64,000 nucleotides of DNA, taken from contig JAZHRO010000013.1 of NCBI GenBank assembly GCA_037157565.1, positions 74,703,501-74,767,500 of the forward strand, given 5' to 3'. Both the position numbers and the translations under genes were made by a program. This stretch comes from Thalassia testudinum (taxonomy: Eukaryota; Streptophyta; Magnoliopsida; Alismatales; Hydrocharitaceae). A model generated the notes under the pieces. It was not told the DNA's origin, searched no databases, and was given only the letters and a program-made list of their open reading frames with translations. Every line of letters starts with the position of its first letter. Position 1 is the first letter of the stretch. Shown piece by piece: positions 24,920 through 37,363 of this stretch.

Positions 24920-26348
24920 ATGGCCGACCCGTACTTACAGTCATTGCGTGACAGAGTGCTGTCAGGAGACCCTGGGGACTTCTCTTTTACAGACCAGGTA
25001 CTGCGCATGAGGGGACACTTGTGCGTTCCCAGGGTCGAGGAGCTATTGAGAGAGCTCCTGACTGAGGCACATGGTTCCAGGTTCACCATACATCTCGGAA
25101 ACACTAAGATGTACCATGATTTGAGACGCGACTTTTGGTGGGGGGGATGAAGCGGGATGTGGGCAAATTCGTACAGTAGTGTTTGGTGTGCCAGCAGGTG
25201 AAGGCCGAGCACCAGAGGCCTGCAGGATCGTTGCAGCCACTTCCAGTGCCAGAGTGGAAGTGGGAGAGCATCACCATGGACTTCTGGGTGGGCTTGCCCA
25301 TTACCCAGCGAGGACACGACGTAGTCTGGGTGATCATTGACAGATTAACGAAGACGGCACGTTTCTTGCTGATCCGAGTCACCTTGGGACCGGCACAGTT
25401 GGCAGAGAGGTATATCCGCGACGTGGTACGTTTACACGAAGTTCCTCGGGAGATCGTATCCGACCGAGATACCCGTTTTACATCCCAATTTTGGGCTAAG
25501 TTTCAGCAGGCCCTGGGGACGTGGTTGAGGTTCAGTACAGCGTACCACCCCCAGACGGACGGACAGTCTGAGCGCACGATACAAACACTTGAGGACCTTT
25601 TGCATGCTTGTGTATTGGACTGGAGGGACTCTTGGGAGGAGCACTTGCCCCTGGCGGAGTTTGCATATAATAACAGTTATCACTCGAGCATCGGCATGGC
25701 ACCCTACGTGGCTCTATACGGACGAAGGTGTACGGCACCCTTGAGTTAAGTTGAGGTAGGGACCAAGTGGGAGGTTAGCCCCAGGCTGATCCGACAGAGT
25801 CAGGAGGTGATCGAGCAGATTCACAGGCGACTTCACACTATCAGGAGCAGACAGAAGAGCTATGCAGATCGGAAACACAGAGAGGTACAGTTTGAGGTTG
25901 GGGATCACATCTTCCTTCGTGTTTCGCCCATGAAGGGCCTGCAGCGGTTTGGGGTGAGAGGGAGATCGTGCCGAGGTTCGTGGGACCCTTTGAGGTCCTG
26001 GAGCGGGTTGGACCAGTTGCTTACAGGCTTGCCCTTCCTCCCCAGCTTTCTGGTGTGCACGACGTGTTCCACGTGTCCAACATTAGGAAGTACGTCGCCG
26101 ATCCCAGTCACGTCCTGAGCCACGAGAGCGTCGAGGTGGGTGACGACCTGACCTTCCCCGAGCGGCCAGTGCAGATTCTCGATAGAGCCGTCCGGAGTCT
26201 GAGATGGAAACAAGTACTCCTAGTGAAGGTTTTGTGGAGGAGCCAGCGGTACGAGGAGGCTACCTGGGAGCCTGAGGCGACGATGCGGGAGCGGTACCCG
26301 GAGCTCTTTGAGGGTACGCCTTTTCAGACCGGCTTCAGTCCTCTTTGA
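24920..26348 (+). pseudogene. Integrase and chromodomain of the plus gypsy
   Basis: The zinc-binding region (HLGNTKMYHDLRRDFWW, then CLVCQQVKAEH) is split by a one-base shift near 25146 and a stop at about 25176. The catalytic core is nearly whole: TMDFWVGLP (first Asp), SDRDTRFTSQFW (second Asp) and TDGQSERTIQTLEDLL (Glu). A TAA at 25747 ends it. The C-terminal module is then shifted again near 25960. The chromodomain-like tail is readable in 25968-26348 (VLWRSQRYEEATWEPEATM). Integrase joins element ends to host DNA; this copy cannot make one intact. Confidence 0.9.
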
Positions 26349-26428
26349 GTTTGTTATGCGTATATTCTTTTTCTGCACCCTAGTTAGCGCAAGTTTCGGG
26401 GATGAAACTTCCTTTGAGTTTGTTATGT

Positions 26429-29097
26429 TGTTAAGACCTAGACATCAAGTGCACTTTAAGACGTCTGGGAGTTGATCCAGACGTCTGGACGCCTTTCCAG
26501 ACGTTTGGAAATAAATTTTTGCGTGCATACGATTGCGAGTCTGTGCACGCAGACTGAAATCCGCCGACCTGCAGACGCTTTTTCTCCTCTCCCACACCAT
26601 CAAATACCACTCCCCTCACCCTCGTTCACCACCCCACTATCTCCTCCTTCTTCCAGCATGAGCACGAGAGAGAGAGAGAGGGCAACAGCTGCTGCCGGCT
26701 ACGTGTGAGAAGGAAGAAGAGGGAGAGCGCGCGAGGGAGAGAGAGAGCCCGCCATAGTAGCTCGAGGCTGGCCAGTGTGCGGGGGAGATCTCTCCTAGTG
26801 CTGCTGCAGCTCGAGCAGTGGATGAGCGGCTGCGTGGCGAGCTCGCGCGCAGCGGGAAGAAGGCGAGGAGGTTCTGATTCTGGAAAATTTTCCCAGAATC
26901 AGACGACGCAGGAGATGTCTGGAGGGAGCTCCAGACGTATGAGAGGTACGAAATTTCTCCTCTTGCTCCTTTTTGCAGATACGGCCATGCAGGTCGTTCC
27001 GCCGAAGTGTTGAGACGTGTCGTGATGAGGAGGTTTTCGTCACACGTGCAGGTTTCGTTTCGGGAATGCACGAGGACATGCCCTCCCATGCATATCAGAC
27101 ATTTGGGCACAGCACCAGACGACGGAGAGCGTCTCCAGACGTCCGGAGAGGTGGTCGAATGTCTGGAACTAGGTCCAGACGATTCAGCAGAATCCCTGGA
27201 CGTCTGAGGAGTAGCGCAGAGTGAGGTATGGCCTGGACCACTTTTTAAGACGTCTGGAAGGTATTCCAGACGTCTGATTTGAGTTACAGTTGTCGTTTTT
27301 GACTCGTTTAGGGTCCGTTCGAGGTTCGATTTCTGCGTTTGAAATTTCGCTCTTCTCAGAATTAGTTCCTCTACTTGTTAAAATACTTGTATCCTGTTCT
27401 AAGTGGTTCCTTGTGAATTGATCCTTATGTTATTACCTCGTTCTGTTGCAGCTTTGGGGGTTGCGGAGGCATGTGAACCTCCCGATCACGCCCCTATCAC
27501 TCCTGATCTTGCGGGTAGAGTGGCTCCCTTTAGTTATTTACCAATATTAATTCATCCTTGAGATGAATAATAGATTCTAGGGTATGACATGAATCCTAGG
27601 ACCTGAAAACTAGTTTAAATGATAGATCCTAGGGTATGGCATGAATCCTAGGAACAGAAACTCTGAAACGAATGTCTTGAATACCTGAATTGCAGTCTTG
27701 GTTAAGTAGATAGAATAATGATAATTGCCTCTAATTGGATAACAACTGCCTGTGAAATGTAGAATACTGTTGCTAGTAACTGCTACATGTAATTCCTATT
27801 ATTGGAAACTAAATTTGAGCTGCTTGTATATAAATGGATATTAAATGTTGGAAACACGGGCTAGATGCGAATGAAATTGAAATGATGAAACCTAGTATGG
27901 CTTGGCCTGAGAAATATGAGTATGAACTCTATGGGGAATTAAGAGTAGAGCTCCTGGAAGATAAATAGCATGGAATTGGGGAAGTGAGATGGCCCTTGAG
28001 TACGGAGTACTAAGGAGAGCGACTATCCCCCTGTTTAGTGCAGAGCGGAGCAAGCCGCCCTAAGGACCAAGGGTTAGGTCTGGCCACTTTGTACTGACTT
28101 TTGACCCTCGCATACACAGTACCAGGGAGAGTTACTAGTGTAGGGAGAGCGCTAGCCACCCCACGGGCCCCGGGGTTCTGCTAGCCGTCCTACACCGACT
28201 TGTTAGGCCCACTGGGCAAACCAGGGTAGTCAGGCGAGGGTGCGCGGACTGTGGAGGAGCAAGACCCCTGTTTGGTTGCTGTGGAGGGGTTGGACCCCTG
28301 TTACTGAGAGGGCTCTACCCTATACTTGTTCCATGTTGTGCTTTGGGTGCACTCGTTAATGGAAACGACTGACTGCGTGCCAGTGCGGGGTAGCTACCTG
28401 TGCGTTTATTGCACGTGCCATAGTCACCATTACGTTGGTCAGTGACCTTAGGGTGGTTGACTGAGGGTAGAACCACCATGGGGGACTCTCCCGACCAGGA
28501 GAGCACCACGTGCTACTTCTACTTTTCAGAAAAGATTGCAATCAAGATGGTTCCCACGAGAAACATTCGAGATCAAGAGAAAGATCTGAGAAATAATTCA
28601 AGAAAGAGTAAATAGAGAAATAAAGAAAGGAATTAAAAACAACAGCTACTTGTCCACCTTTACTATTTTCTTAGCTAACTGGTTGCCACTCTACTCAGCG
28701 TTTTGCTGATGTGTCATACTTGTCACATTTTTCAGGACCAGGTGTTGAGCAGCCAGAGCCTGCGGCTGCGGAGGGTGCTGGGCCTAGTAGAGCCCAGTAG
28801 TTGTACTTTGTTGTACCATTTTTCTGTAGTAGTGAGTATTTATGTTTCACCTTGTACTCTTTATTGTAAACATCATATTTCTGTACATGTTTTTAATTCT
28901 CTACTGTTGTGGTGGAATGTACTGTAGTAGTTCTTTTCTTTACTGCTGTACTTTTGTTACTGTTAGTTATTTGCATGGTGAATGTGGTTTATTTTACCGC
29001 TTTTTGGTTACTTTCTTGTTGGACGACTGGGTCTTGGGATCAGTCGAGTCAGTCCGATTCTCGTATCCTGTCGGGATTCGAGAACCGGGTCGTAACA
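26429..29097 (+). repeat. 3' LTR of plus gypsy element
   Basis: 2669 bp, TGTTAAGACC...GGGTCGTAACA. It is preceded by AGTTTCGGGGATGAAACT (about 26390-26409), the block found before the 3' LTR in Tekay/Del-type elements and probably part of the plus-strand primer region. It is the uninterrupted copy used above to define the solo-LTR insertion. Confidence 0.92.
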
Positions 29098-31284
29098 GTA
29101 CGGGTCTGCCATCTGTCTTGTGATGATGCGGTCTATCAACTTTGGCCTCGTCCATCGTGTCACAGTCACTGCCTCACAGTGCCCCAGTAACTCTAGGGGT
29201 TGCCAACTGCCCATCTCCTGCATAAGTCTCTAACTCTTTGCCTGTAAACTAGCCAAGTGGGCGGGCGCCTTCCGACTCAAGGCGTTGGCCACCACGTTGG
29301 CCTTCCTCGGATGGTAGGAAATGCTGCAGTCATAGTCCTTCAGGAGCTTTAACCAATGTCTCTGTCTCATGTTGAGCTATTTCTGATCAAACAAGTACCT
29401 GAGGCTCTTATGATCCGTGAATATCTCAAAGGTTTCACCGTACAGGTAGTGTCTCCAAGTCTTCAATGTGAAGATGACAGCTGTTAGCTCTAGGTCGTGG
29501 GTAGGGTAGCTATGCTCATGGGGCTTCGGTTGCAGCGAAGCGTAAGTGACAACGTGACCCCGCTGCATTAACACACCCCCTAACTCCTGCAAAGAGGCGT
29601 CCGTGTACACAATGAACCCACCACTTCTGTCTGGAATGGTAAACATAGGAGCCGAAGTCAGCCTCTCCTTCAACTCCTGAAAGCACGCCTCACAAGCGTC
29701 TATCCAAGAAAAGGGCACGTCCTTTCGGGTCAACTGTATCATAGGACGTGCAATCTGCGAGAAACCCCTGATAAACTGCCTGTAGTAGCCTGCCAGTCCC
29801 AAGAAACTGCGGATCTCTGTCACTATACGTGGTCTCTCCCACCTGAGCACTGCCTCTACCTTGGCTGGGTCCACAACCAAGCCATCCCCTGAAATCACAT
29901 GACCCAGGAAGGTCACCTGCCTCAACCAAAACTCGCACTTGCTGTATTTGGTATACATCCTACGTTGTCTCAATGTGTCCAAAACCATCCGCAGGTGCTG
30001 CCCGTGCTGTGCCTGGTCCTGAGAGTAGATGAGCACATCATCGATAAATACCACCACAAACTGATCCAAATATTGTCTGAACACATGGTTCATCAAATCC
30101 ATGAAAGCAGCGGGGGCGTTGGTCAGCCCAAACGGTATGACCAAAAACTCGTAGTGTCCGTACCGGGTGCGGAAAGCTGTCTTGGAGACGTCGGTCTCCT
30201 TGATCCTCAACTGGTGGTAGCCAGACCTCAAGTCTATCGGGGCACCTCACAACTGGTCAAACAGATCATCAATCCTCGGCAACGGATACCTGTTCTTGAT
30301 GGTGACCCTATTCAGCTGTCTGTAGTCCACACAAAGGTGTAAGGTACCATCCTTCTTCTTCACAAATAATATCAGGGCTCCCCACGGAGACGCACTGGGC
30401 CTCACAAAGCCTTTCTCCAGAAGATCCGGCAACTGGGACTAGAGCTCTCGTAGCTCAAGTGGTGCCATCCTGTAAGGTGCTATAGAAATGGGGCTGGTCC
30501 CCGATACTAGTGAGATCTCGAAGTCGATCTCACGCTCAGGCAGTAGTCCTGGCAGCTCTTCTGGAAACACGTCGGGGTACTCTTTGACCACCGGGATACT
30601 CTGAAAGTCTGTCACGGGACTAGGCTCTGCCACTACACAAGCCAGAAAGCCCTCACACCCCTGGCTCAAAAGTCTCGCCGCCCGAAGTGCAGAAATACAC
30701 CTGAAGCCTCCATCGACTGGCTGTCCGTGAAACTCAAAAGAAGGCATCTCCGGTATGGAGAAGATGATCTTCGTCTCAAAACAGTCCACCAAAGCGTGGT
30801 AAGCGGACAGCCAGTCCATCCCTAGAATCACACCAAAGTCCTCCATCGGTATCACAATCAGATCAGCGGGGAGGCTGTGTCCCCCAACATTGACCTCACA
30901 GCCTGTGTAAACCTCCTTAGCTACAAACAACTGACCACCCGGACCTCTGATCACAAACGAATCCTCTAACAACACACAGTCCTATCCCAAACTAACAGTA
31001 AAACTAGCAGCAACAAACGAGTGCGTGGCGCCGAAATAAAAAAGTGTGTAAACTAGTCTGCCGGAAACTGTAACCATACCTGCCACCATTAAACCTGAAG
31101 CTCTGACGTCTCTGTGTGTTAGGGCATTAATACGCCCCTCAGCTCTGGGTGCGAAAGAAGTAGCCACACTTTGCGTCGGACAGGTAACCGCTGGCCGGTA
31201 CCCTCCCCTTGACTGCTGTCCTCCCCCACGCGCCTGGGAACCACGGCCTCCTATTCGTCCTCCAGCGCTCGGTGCGGGGAGCAT
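29098..31284 (-). pseudogene. Protease, RT and RNase H of minus gypsy
   Basis: The minus-strand order runs from 31284 down. The protease site is LFYFGATHSFV: Tyr and Phe replace the catalytic Asp and the Ser/Thr, so it is dead, and a stop follows at about 30976. The next frame (30975-30439) has VILGMDWLS and PDVFPEELPG. 30432-30247 holds [15 protein letters not shown] and the [17 protein letters not shown] region. 30231-29377 has the RT ([22 protein letters not shown]) and RNase H (YTDAS, DLELT, FTDHKSL), stopping at a codon in the QKE.NMRQRR block. The tail 29223-29098 (DRIITRQMADPY) is cut by the plus-strand element, and its continuation is at 15834. RT and RNase H active residues are retained, but at least four breaks separate the pieces. 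Confidence 0.9.
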
Positions 31285-32421
31285 CTGCTGACCTCCATCC
31301 CTAGACGGGCAATCTCTTCTGATGTGGCCTGGCTGGCCACACTAGTAGCAAAGGGGAACTCGACTCCCGCCCTCAGTAGGTCCCTGCTGACGGCTGGGTG
31401 GGGGTCTAGTGCTGGCAGCTGGCCCTTGTCAGGGGCCTCCAAAGGCCACTGACAGCCCTGCAAAGCGTGACGGTTCTCCTACGGGTGCCGCGTGCCTCCT
31501 TTCTCGCCGGCCCTGTGAGTAGTTTAGCTGGTAGGGCCTCTTTCGTCCGCTGTCAGTGTCACGTGCGGCCGGGTTGGTCTCTTCATATGTCATAGCTACC
31601 TCCACCACTCTTGAGAACGTAGGCAGCTTCAGGGGTTTGACGTACCACCGAATAGCAGGCCGGGGCCCCTCAGTGAACCTCCACAGGCGCTCCTCCTCAG
31701 TAGCTACAGCTGTCGCGGCGAAACGAGATAGCTCTAGAAAACGCGTGCGATACGAGCTCACGGTCATCGTCCCCTGGTAGAGAGTGTGGAACTCTGGCCT
31801 CCTCTGATCCTGCCACGTCTGGGGAAAGTACTGCTCGCAGAAGAGGGTAACAAACTGGTCCCATGTCGGCTCAGCCCTCTCCTGACCTCTGACCACCCTC
31901 TACTACCTGTGTGCTGCGCTCTCCAACTGGTACATGGTAAAGGCCACGCGGCACTCCGCAGGGGGGCGGAGGGTGTCAAACACCTTCTCGATCTGCTCAA
32001 GCCAGTCCTCCGCCTTGGTTGGGTCCTCATCTCCCTTGAAGGAGGGGGGCTTCAGCTTCCGAAATTGTCCAAAAAATTCGTAATGGCGCTGAAGTGGGGA
32101 AACTGGTATGCCTCCAGGCAAGGAGGGCTTGTGCTCGGAAGTGTTAGAGGACTGTGGGGGCGATGGAGGGCCACCCCCTCCCCCACATCCAGCGCCGCGT
32201 CTGTCTCACGATCCCACAGAGGACTCCCCCTCCACGTCCCCAAGGAGAGGCGCCCGTGGAGGCGGGTGGAGCTCCTCTCACACAATCTCCCGTATCAGCT
32301 GGGCGAGGTCCTTGACTTGAACGCCTTGAAGTAGTGGCTGCTCCACTGAGACGTCGAGCTCAACACGTCCGCCCCTCTGACCTCGTCCTCGGCCCGCCTC
32401 AATGACTCCACGTCGAGGCAT
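31285..32421 (-). pseudogene. Broken gag of the minus-strand gypsy
   Basis: The expected Met is at 32421 (MPRRGVIEAGRGRG start). The frame stops after the LAQLIREIV block. The central gag region is readable in 32121-31903 and 31896-31429 (FKGDEDPTKAEDWLEQIEK, FCEQYFPQTWQDQRR, WRFTEGPRPAI), with a stop between the two where the relatives have RWWR. The zinc knuckle reads C-Y-stop-C-G-Q-P-G-H-I-R-R-D-C near 31300-31350, so one codon inside it is a TAG. FCEQYFP is intact here but broken in the plus copy, so the two elements decayed independently. Confidence 0.88.
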
Positions 32422-32587
32422 CTCTTGTAAGGAGACGCGAACAACAAAATAGGAAGACGTTAATTCTAACTAACATTCAGCAAAAGAACCACAGAACAGA
32501 TGTCAAAAGGTACGTTGTGGTGGTTAGTCTAGTTACAAGCACGTGAATTGGTTATTCTCAAACTAGTTGGTTTACTTCTCGAGACGA

Positions 32588-32603
32588 CCTTGCTCTGATA
32601 CCA
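32588..32603 (-). other. Primer binding site of minus gypsy element
   Basis: On the minus strand TGGTATCAGAGCAAGG lies three bases inside the 5' LTR end (32607). It matches the initiator-Met tRNA complement in the TGGTATCAGAGC core. Confidence 0.9.
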
Positions 32604-32606
32604 TCT

Positions 32607-35387
32607 TGTTACGACCCGGTTCCTAAATCCCTATAGGACACGAGATCGGACAGACTCGACTAATCCCAAGACCCAGTCGTCAAACGAGAAAGTAACCAAA
32701 AAGTAGGAAAGTAAACCACATTCACTACGCTAAGCAACTAACAGTAACAAAAGTACAATAGTAAAGAAGTAAAACAACTACAGTACACACCACCACAACA
32801 ATATAAAGTAATCGGGTACATGAATATAAAATAAAAAATGTCATAGTACAGAGGTGCAAGAGCTATTCACTACAACTGAAAAAATGAGTACAACAGAAAG
32901 CTACAATTACTGGGCTCTACTGGGCCCAGCACCCTTTGCAGCCGTAGGCTTTGGCTGCTCAACACCTGGACCTGAAAAGGGGTTATGAGTACAAAACGTC
33001 AGCGAACGCTGAGTAGAGTGGCAACCAACTAACTAAAGTAGTAAAGGTGGACATGTAGCTGTTGTTTTTCAATTTCTTTCTTTCTTTGACTAATTATTCT
33101 TTCTTTCACCACTTGGTTTATTTATCAAGTCTCTTTCTGGATCTCGAATGTTCCTCGTGGGAACGATCTTGATTGCAGTCTTTTCTGAGGAGTAGAAGTC
33201 GCACGTGGTGCTCTCCTGGCCGGGAGAGCCCCCATGGTGGTCCTACTCCTAGTCAACCACCCCAAGGTCACGAACAGATGTAACGGTGACTACGACACGT
33301 GCGATAAGCGCACGGGTAGCTACCCCGCACTAGCACGCGGTCAATCATTTCCGTTAGCAGGTGAGCCCAAAGTACAGCACGGAACCAGTATAGGGCATAG
33401 CCCTCTCAGTAACAGGGGTTTAACCCCTAAGAACCAAACAAGGGTCTCACCCCTCTACAATCCGCGTACCCTCGCCTGACTACCCTGGTTTGCCTAGTGG
33501 GCCTAACAAGTCGGTGTAGGGCGGCTAGCTGAACCTCGGGTCCCGTGGGGTTGCTAGCTCTCTCCCTACACTAGTATCTCTCCTCGGTACAGTGTACGAG
33601 AGGGCTAAGAAGTCGGTACAGAGTGGCCAATCCTAACCCCCGGGTCCCAACCCAAGGATGGCTAACTCCGCTCTGCACTAAGCAGGGGGACAGTAGCTCT
33701 CCTTAGTACTCCGTACTCAAGGGCCAGCTCACCTCCTCACTCACATTCCCAGCTCCATTCCATTTATTTCCAGGTGCTCTACTCCTAATTCCCCGTAGGG
33801 TTCATACTTATATTCCTCAGGCCATTCCATGCCAGGTGTCATCATTTCTATTCCCATTCTCAGGTTATACACATGCAATTTGTAATTCTATCGTTTACAT
33901 TTCCATATTCAGTTTATTCACAGATAGCTCGTGTTTCCAACATTCACCTTTCCATTTTCACATTATATACATGCAACTCATATTATGTGTGTGACAGGAA
34001 AATTACATTCAACAATTAACTAGTACCAGTACTATATATTTCGCAGGCAACTGTTATTCATTCACAGGCATTTGTTATTATTCTATCTACTCATTCAAGA
34101 CTGCAATCCATTCATTCAGTACAGACATTCCGGTATTTCTAGTCCTAGGATTCATGCCACATCCTAGGTTCTAATCATTCATCCCACATATGCATTTAGG
34201 TTTTAATTAAATTAAGGGAAGCCACTCTACCAGTAAACCCAGGAGTAATGAGGGCTTGAACGGCAGGCTCACGTGTCTCAGCAAGCACTGAACCCGCAAC
34301 GGAAACCAGTCCTATCACAAGGATCAATCACAAGAGAATACTCAGAACAATATAGAAAGTCTTCTAACAAGTAGAGGAATTTATACGAGAATCATCAGTA
34401 TCTTAATTGCGGAAATTGGACCTCAAACGGACCCTAAACGGGTCAAAAACAGTGTTTTTGACTCAAATCAGACGTCTAGAACAACTTCCAGATGTCTTAA
34501 AAGTGTCCAGTACCATACCTCAAGTCCTGTGCCACTCCTCAGACGTCCAAAAACTCCGCTGGACCGTATGGACCCAGTTTCAGACGTCTGACCACCTCTC
34601 TGGACGTCTGGAAGCGCTTCCCGTCGTCTGGTATGTCGCCCAGACGTCCAAAATGCGTGGGAGGGCGTGTCCCGCACCTTCCCAAAGCAAACCTGCACGA
34701 AATCCACCAAATCTCAAAAAGGCATGCAATAGTGCCTCGGCGGAGCAGCCTACATGGACATATTCGCAAAGAAGACGTACCTTCGCGAAGTCTACTTCTC
34801 AGTCGTCTGGAACCTCCTCCAGACGTCTGCTACGTCGTCTAGATGTCGATCCAGATGTCTGATTTTGGGAAAAACCCAAAAACAGAACCTGCTTTTGCCC
34901 TCTCGCGCCGCGCGTGGCCGCGCCGCACCCTCTCGCCCGCTGCTCCGGTTGCAGCAGTGTCGGGGAGGACCTCCCCGACACACTCCTCCGCCTTGCACAC
35001 TCGTCGCTCCGGCCATGAGCTCACTGGCGAGCTCCCATGCGAGCTCACAAGCTAACTCCTCTCCCTCTCACACTGCTCCTGCGCTCTCACTCGCACTGCT
35101 GCTGTCGCTGGAGGGAAGGAGGAAGGTGGCTGGGAAGTGGGGTGGAACGAGGGAGAGGAGGGGGGCTTTATAAGGGAGAGGGCTTAGGGTTTTCGTCGGG
35201 GCGGAAGGAGAGAGAAGAAGAAGAAAATGAGGGAAGTGTACTGTCTGCGCGCAGCACGTGCGCAGACGCGAGCTCGTACGCGAAATTTTCGATTTCCATA
35301 CATCTGGGAAGGTGTCCAGACGTCTGACCAGATGTCTGACCCACAATCTAGACGTCTTAAAAGGCTCAAACAGTACAGGTCTTAACA
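32607..35387 (-). repeat. 5' LTR of the minus-strand gypsy element
   Basis: 2781 bp, with plus-strand ends TGTTACGACCCGG and GTACAGGTCTTAACA. It pairs with 11619-14332. U3 lies at the right-hand end. ACGT-core palindromes cluster at 34460-34870 and 35300-35360. Confidence 0.92.
35166..35175 (-). promoter_or_regulatory. TATA box of the gypsy 5' LTR
   Basis: The minus strand reads CCTTATAAAGCCCC about 215 bases into the LTR. The same box occurs at 14124-14133 in the partner LTR, and a variant (CTTATAAAC) occurs near 10850 in the solo LTR. Position and conservation fit a U3 core promoter driving leftward transcription of the element. In the plus-strand element the box has decayed to TCAAATACC. 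Confidence 0.6.
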
Positions 35388-35950
35388 CAGTGTGTCTTTT
35401 GATCAATGGATCAAATGTTGAATCGGCAAGCCCATGTCCCTTAACAGATGGCTGATTCTAAGATCAAACAATCGCTCTTATCAAATAAGTCATCTGACCC
35501 TGCAATTAGATGTCTGCTAGATGTTCAAGAACTTAGGATGAAGCTGAAATTATGGAATTTGGCCCCCAAACTCCAACATATCCATTCCAAACGTTACCAA
35601 CCTATTTCTACAAGTTCCTACACAAGCAAGGAACATGAGGAATACTTTAAAATCCCATTAAAACTATTACTAACAGATCTAGCAAATCATTTACTAAGGT
35701 ACTCCTTACATAAACATACTAAGATACCATTCAAACTTAGATCCTTAACATGCAACCAAATCTAAACACATAGAATCATTTAGAGCAGGAAGTCATCTCC
35801 TTTTTTGATCTAATCATAAGAACCAAAAGAAAATGACGATTCAAGGGGGTAGAGGTCCTTACATGAGTTTTATAACAAAATCTTCTTCTTTGCCATCTTT
35901 TAGCTTGGTCAATCCTCCTACATCTTTCCTCCTTTGCTCTAAGGCTCTTG
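35388..35950. other. Flank between two LTR elements
   Basis: No gene recognised. A frame at 35448-35765 (plus) matches no family I know. The sequence up to 35950 reads on plausibly into 39314 if the LTR element between them is removed. It is therefore older DNA that received both insertions. Confidence 0.4.
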
Positions 35951-37363
35951 TATTGGATTTTAATCGAACGTATGGACTAATATATGCATTATTCATATAT
36001 ATAATCAATCAACATATAAAGATTATGGACTGTCATGTGATTGTCCATTGTTCAAAGTGATCAAATTAAGTTTTATTGAGGGTATGGGCACAAAATGTAA
36101 AAGGATAGTGTGGTTTGGATTACATATGTGTAAAGACCTATTTGTGATTGGCATTTCCTTGATGGGTAGAAATGCAAATCACCCTTTGCAATTAGTGTGA
36201 ATAATTGCAAGATTATGTGTGGTTATGGTCCCCAAGAGGCCTTTGAGAATTTTCTCTCTAGTGCACATCCCCATCGTGACCCAGAGAGTGGAGAGAAGAA
36301 GGGCAATCGGCTGGTGAAGAAGAAGACCATCTTCTTCTCTAAGTCAAGGTGAGATCTCTCCTGTTCAATCAAAGGAACTCTTGGAACACTTAGCTGCAGC
36401 CTCTATTTTCTTAACAAAGATGAACACAAGTACTTTCTTCACTCATTATATCTATCTAGGTATTCATTATACACACACACACACATGTATTTATATAACA
36501 CTTGTTACTGTGATTATGTTCCATACATCAACATGCATATTTGTTTATGTTGAAGAGCATGTGTCTTCTATTAAGATTTCAATCTTCTTATATATATGTG
36601 CATGTTTGTTAGCTATTCACCATAAACTCAAATCATATAGATGATTCACACTCTCTAAAAACCTAGTATTCTCGTAACTACCGTGAGTACCTGTATCTCT
36701 CCATGAGTACTCATCATGAGTACCGGCGCTAGTGAACTGCAGGTAAGGTATAAGGCTCTAGGTGCATGGACTGTGACATACCAGTATCGGTACTCGTTAG
36801 TCACAGATCAGATTCTGGGTTCTCTTGACTCGTAATCTGTGACTTATGTATACCGGTACTCATCATGAGTACCGGTGCACATGAGATACAAATCAGGTCC
36901 AAGGTCAGATGAAGCCAAGATCTGTAGCCTACGAGTATCGGTACTTACCTTTAGTACCAATACTTGTTGGTTACAGACAAAGTAACCTATATTATCGGTA
37001 CTCGTCGAGACCTGTTTGATCCTGGAGTAATACTTGTACTCAATAAGTACTAGTACTTATTACCAGTACGGGTACATAATGAGTACTGGACAAGTACTCA
37101 TCTAGACATGAGTTCTAAACTAAAACCTATGAGTATCGGTACTTGGTATCAGTACCGGTACTTGTTTGGATATAGAACTCATATCTGTAAGTCATGGATA
37201 CCGATACTAGTTCACCAGTATCAGTACTTAGTATATGAGATACTAGCACTAGTTCATCAATACCGGTACTCATTCGGTATTAAGTCTAGATGAGATAAGT
37301 TATTATTCAGGTCCATCCTAAGTTAGAGGTGAGTTATTTATATTATGGAATTAAACCCTAACA
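35951..37363 (+). repeat. 5' LTR, rich in TACCGGTA-type palindromes
   Basis: About 1.41 kb, ending TTAAACCCTAACA. The left part (about 35958-36650) matches 37731-38480. The right part (36660-37300) is packed with GAGTACCGGTACTC-like palindromic units and half-units. It has a (CA)n tract near 36470 where the partner has (TA)n. Confidence 0.8.

Larger units (their letters stand above)
15835..29097 (+). mobile_element. Plus-strand Tekay-like gypsy nested in pol
   Basis: A full-length element of the same family in opposite orientation. It has a 5' LTR 15835-21403 (itself interrupted), internal region 21404-26428 and 3' LTR 26429-29097. The target repeat is GTACA at 15830-15834 and GTACG at 29098-29102, one mismatch. 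It sits inside the integrase frame of the minus element: the ADPY codons are at 29098 onward and the continuing LQSLRDRV codons at 15834 leftward. This shows that it inserted later. Its own gag-pol is broken by several stops and frameshifts. Confidence 0.93.
11619..35387 (-). mobile_element. Ty3/gypsy chromovirus (Tekay/Del-like), interrupted
   Basis: A near-complete minus-strand element with two LTRs (32607-35387 as its 5' LTR, 11619-14332 as its 3' LTR). It is flanked by 5-bp direct repeats CAATG (11614-11618) and CAGTG (35388-35392), with one mismatch. Its primer binding site at 32588-32603 is complementary to initiator-Met tRNA. Order on the minus strand is gag, protease, reverse transcriptase, RNase H, integrase and chromodomain-like end, i.e. 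Ty3/gypsy order. The pol wording (for example PDVFPEELPG) and the TTTCGGGGATGAAACT-like block before the 3' LTR point to the Tekay/Del clade. A plus-strand relative (15835-29097) interrupts integrase. Stops and frameshifts make it non-autonomous. Confidence 0.93.
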
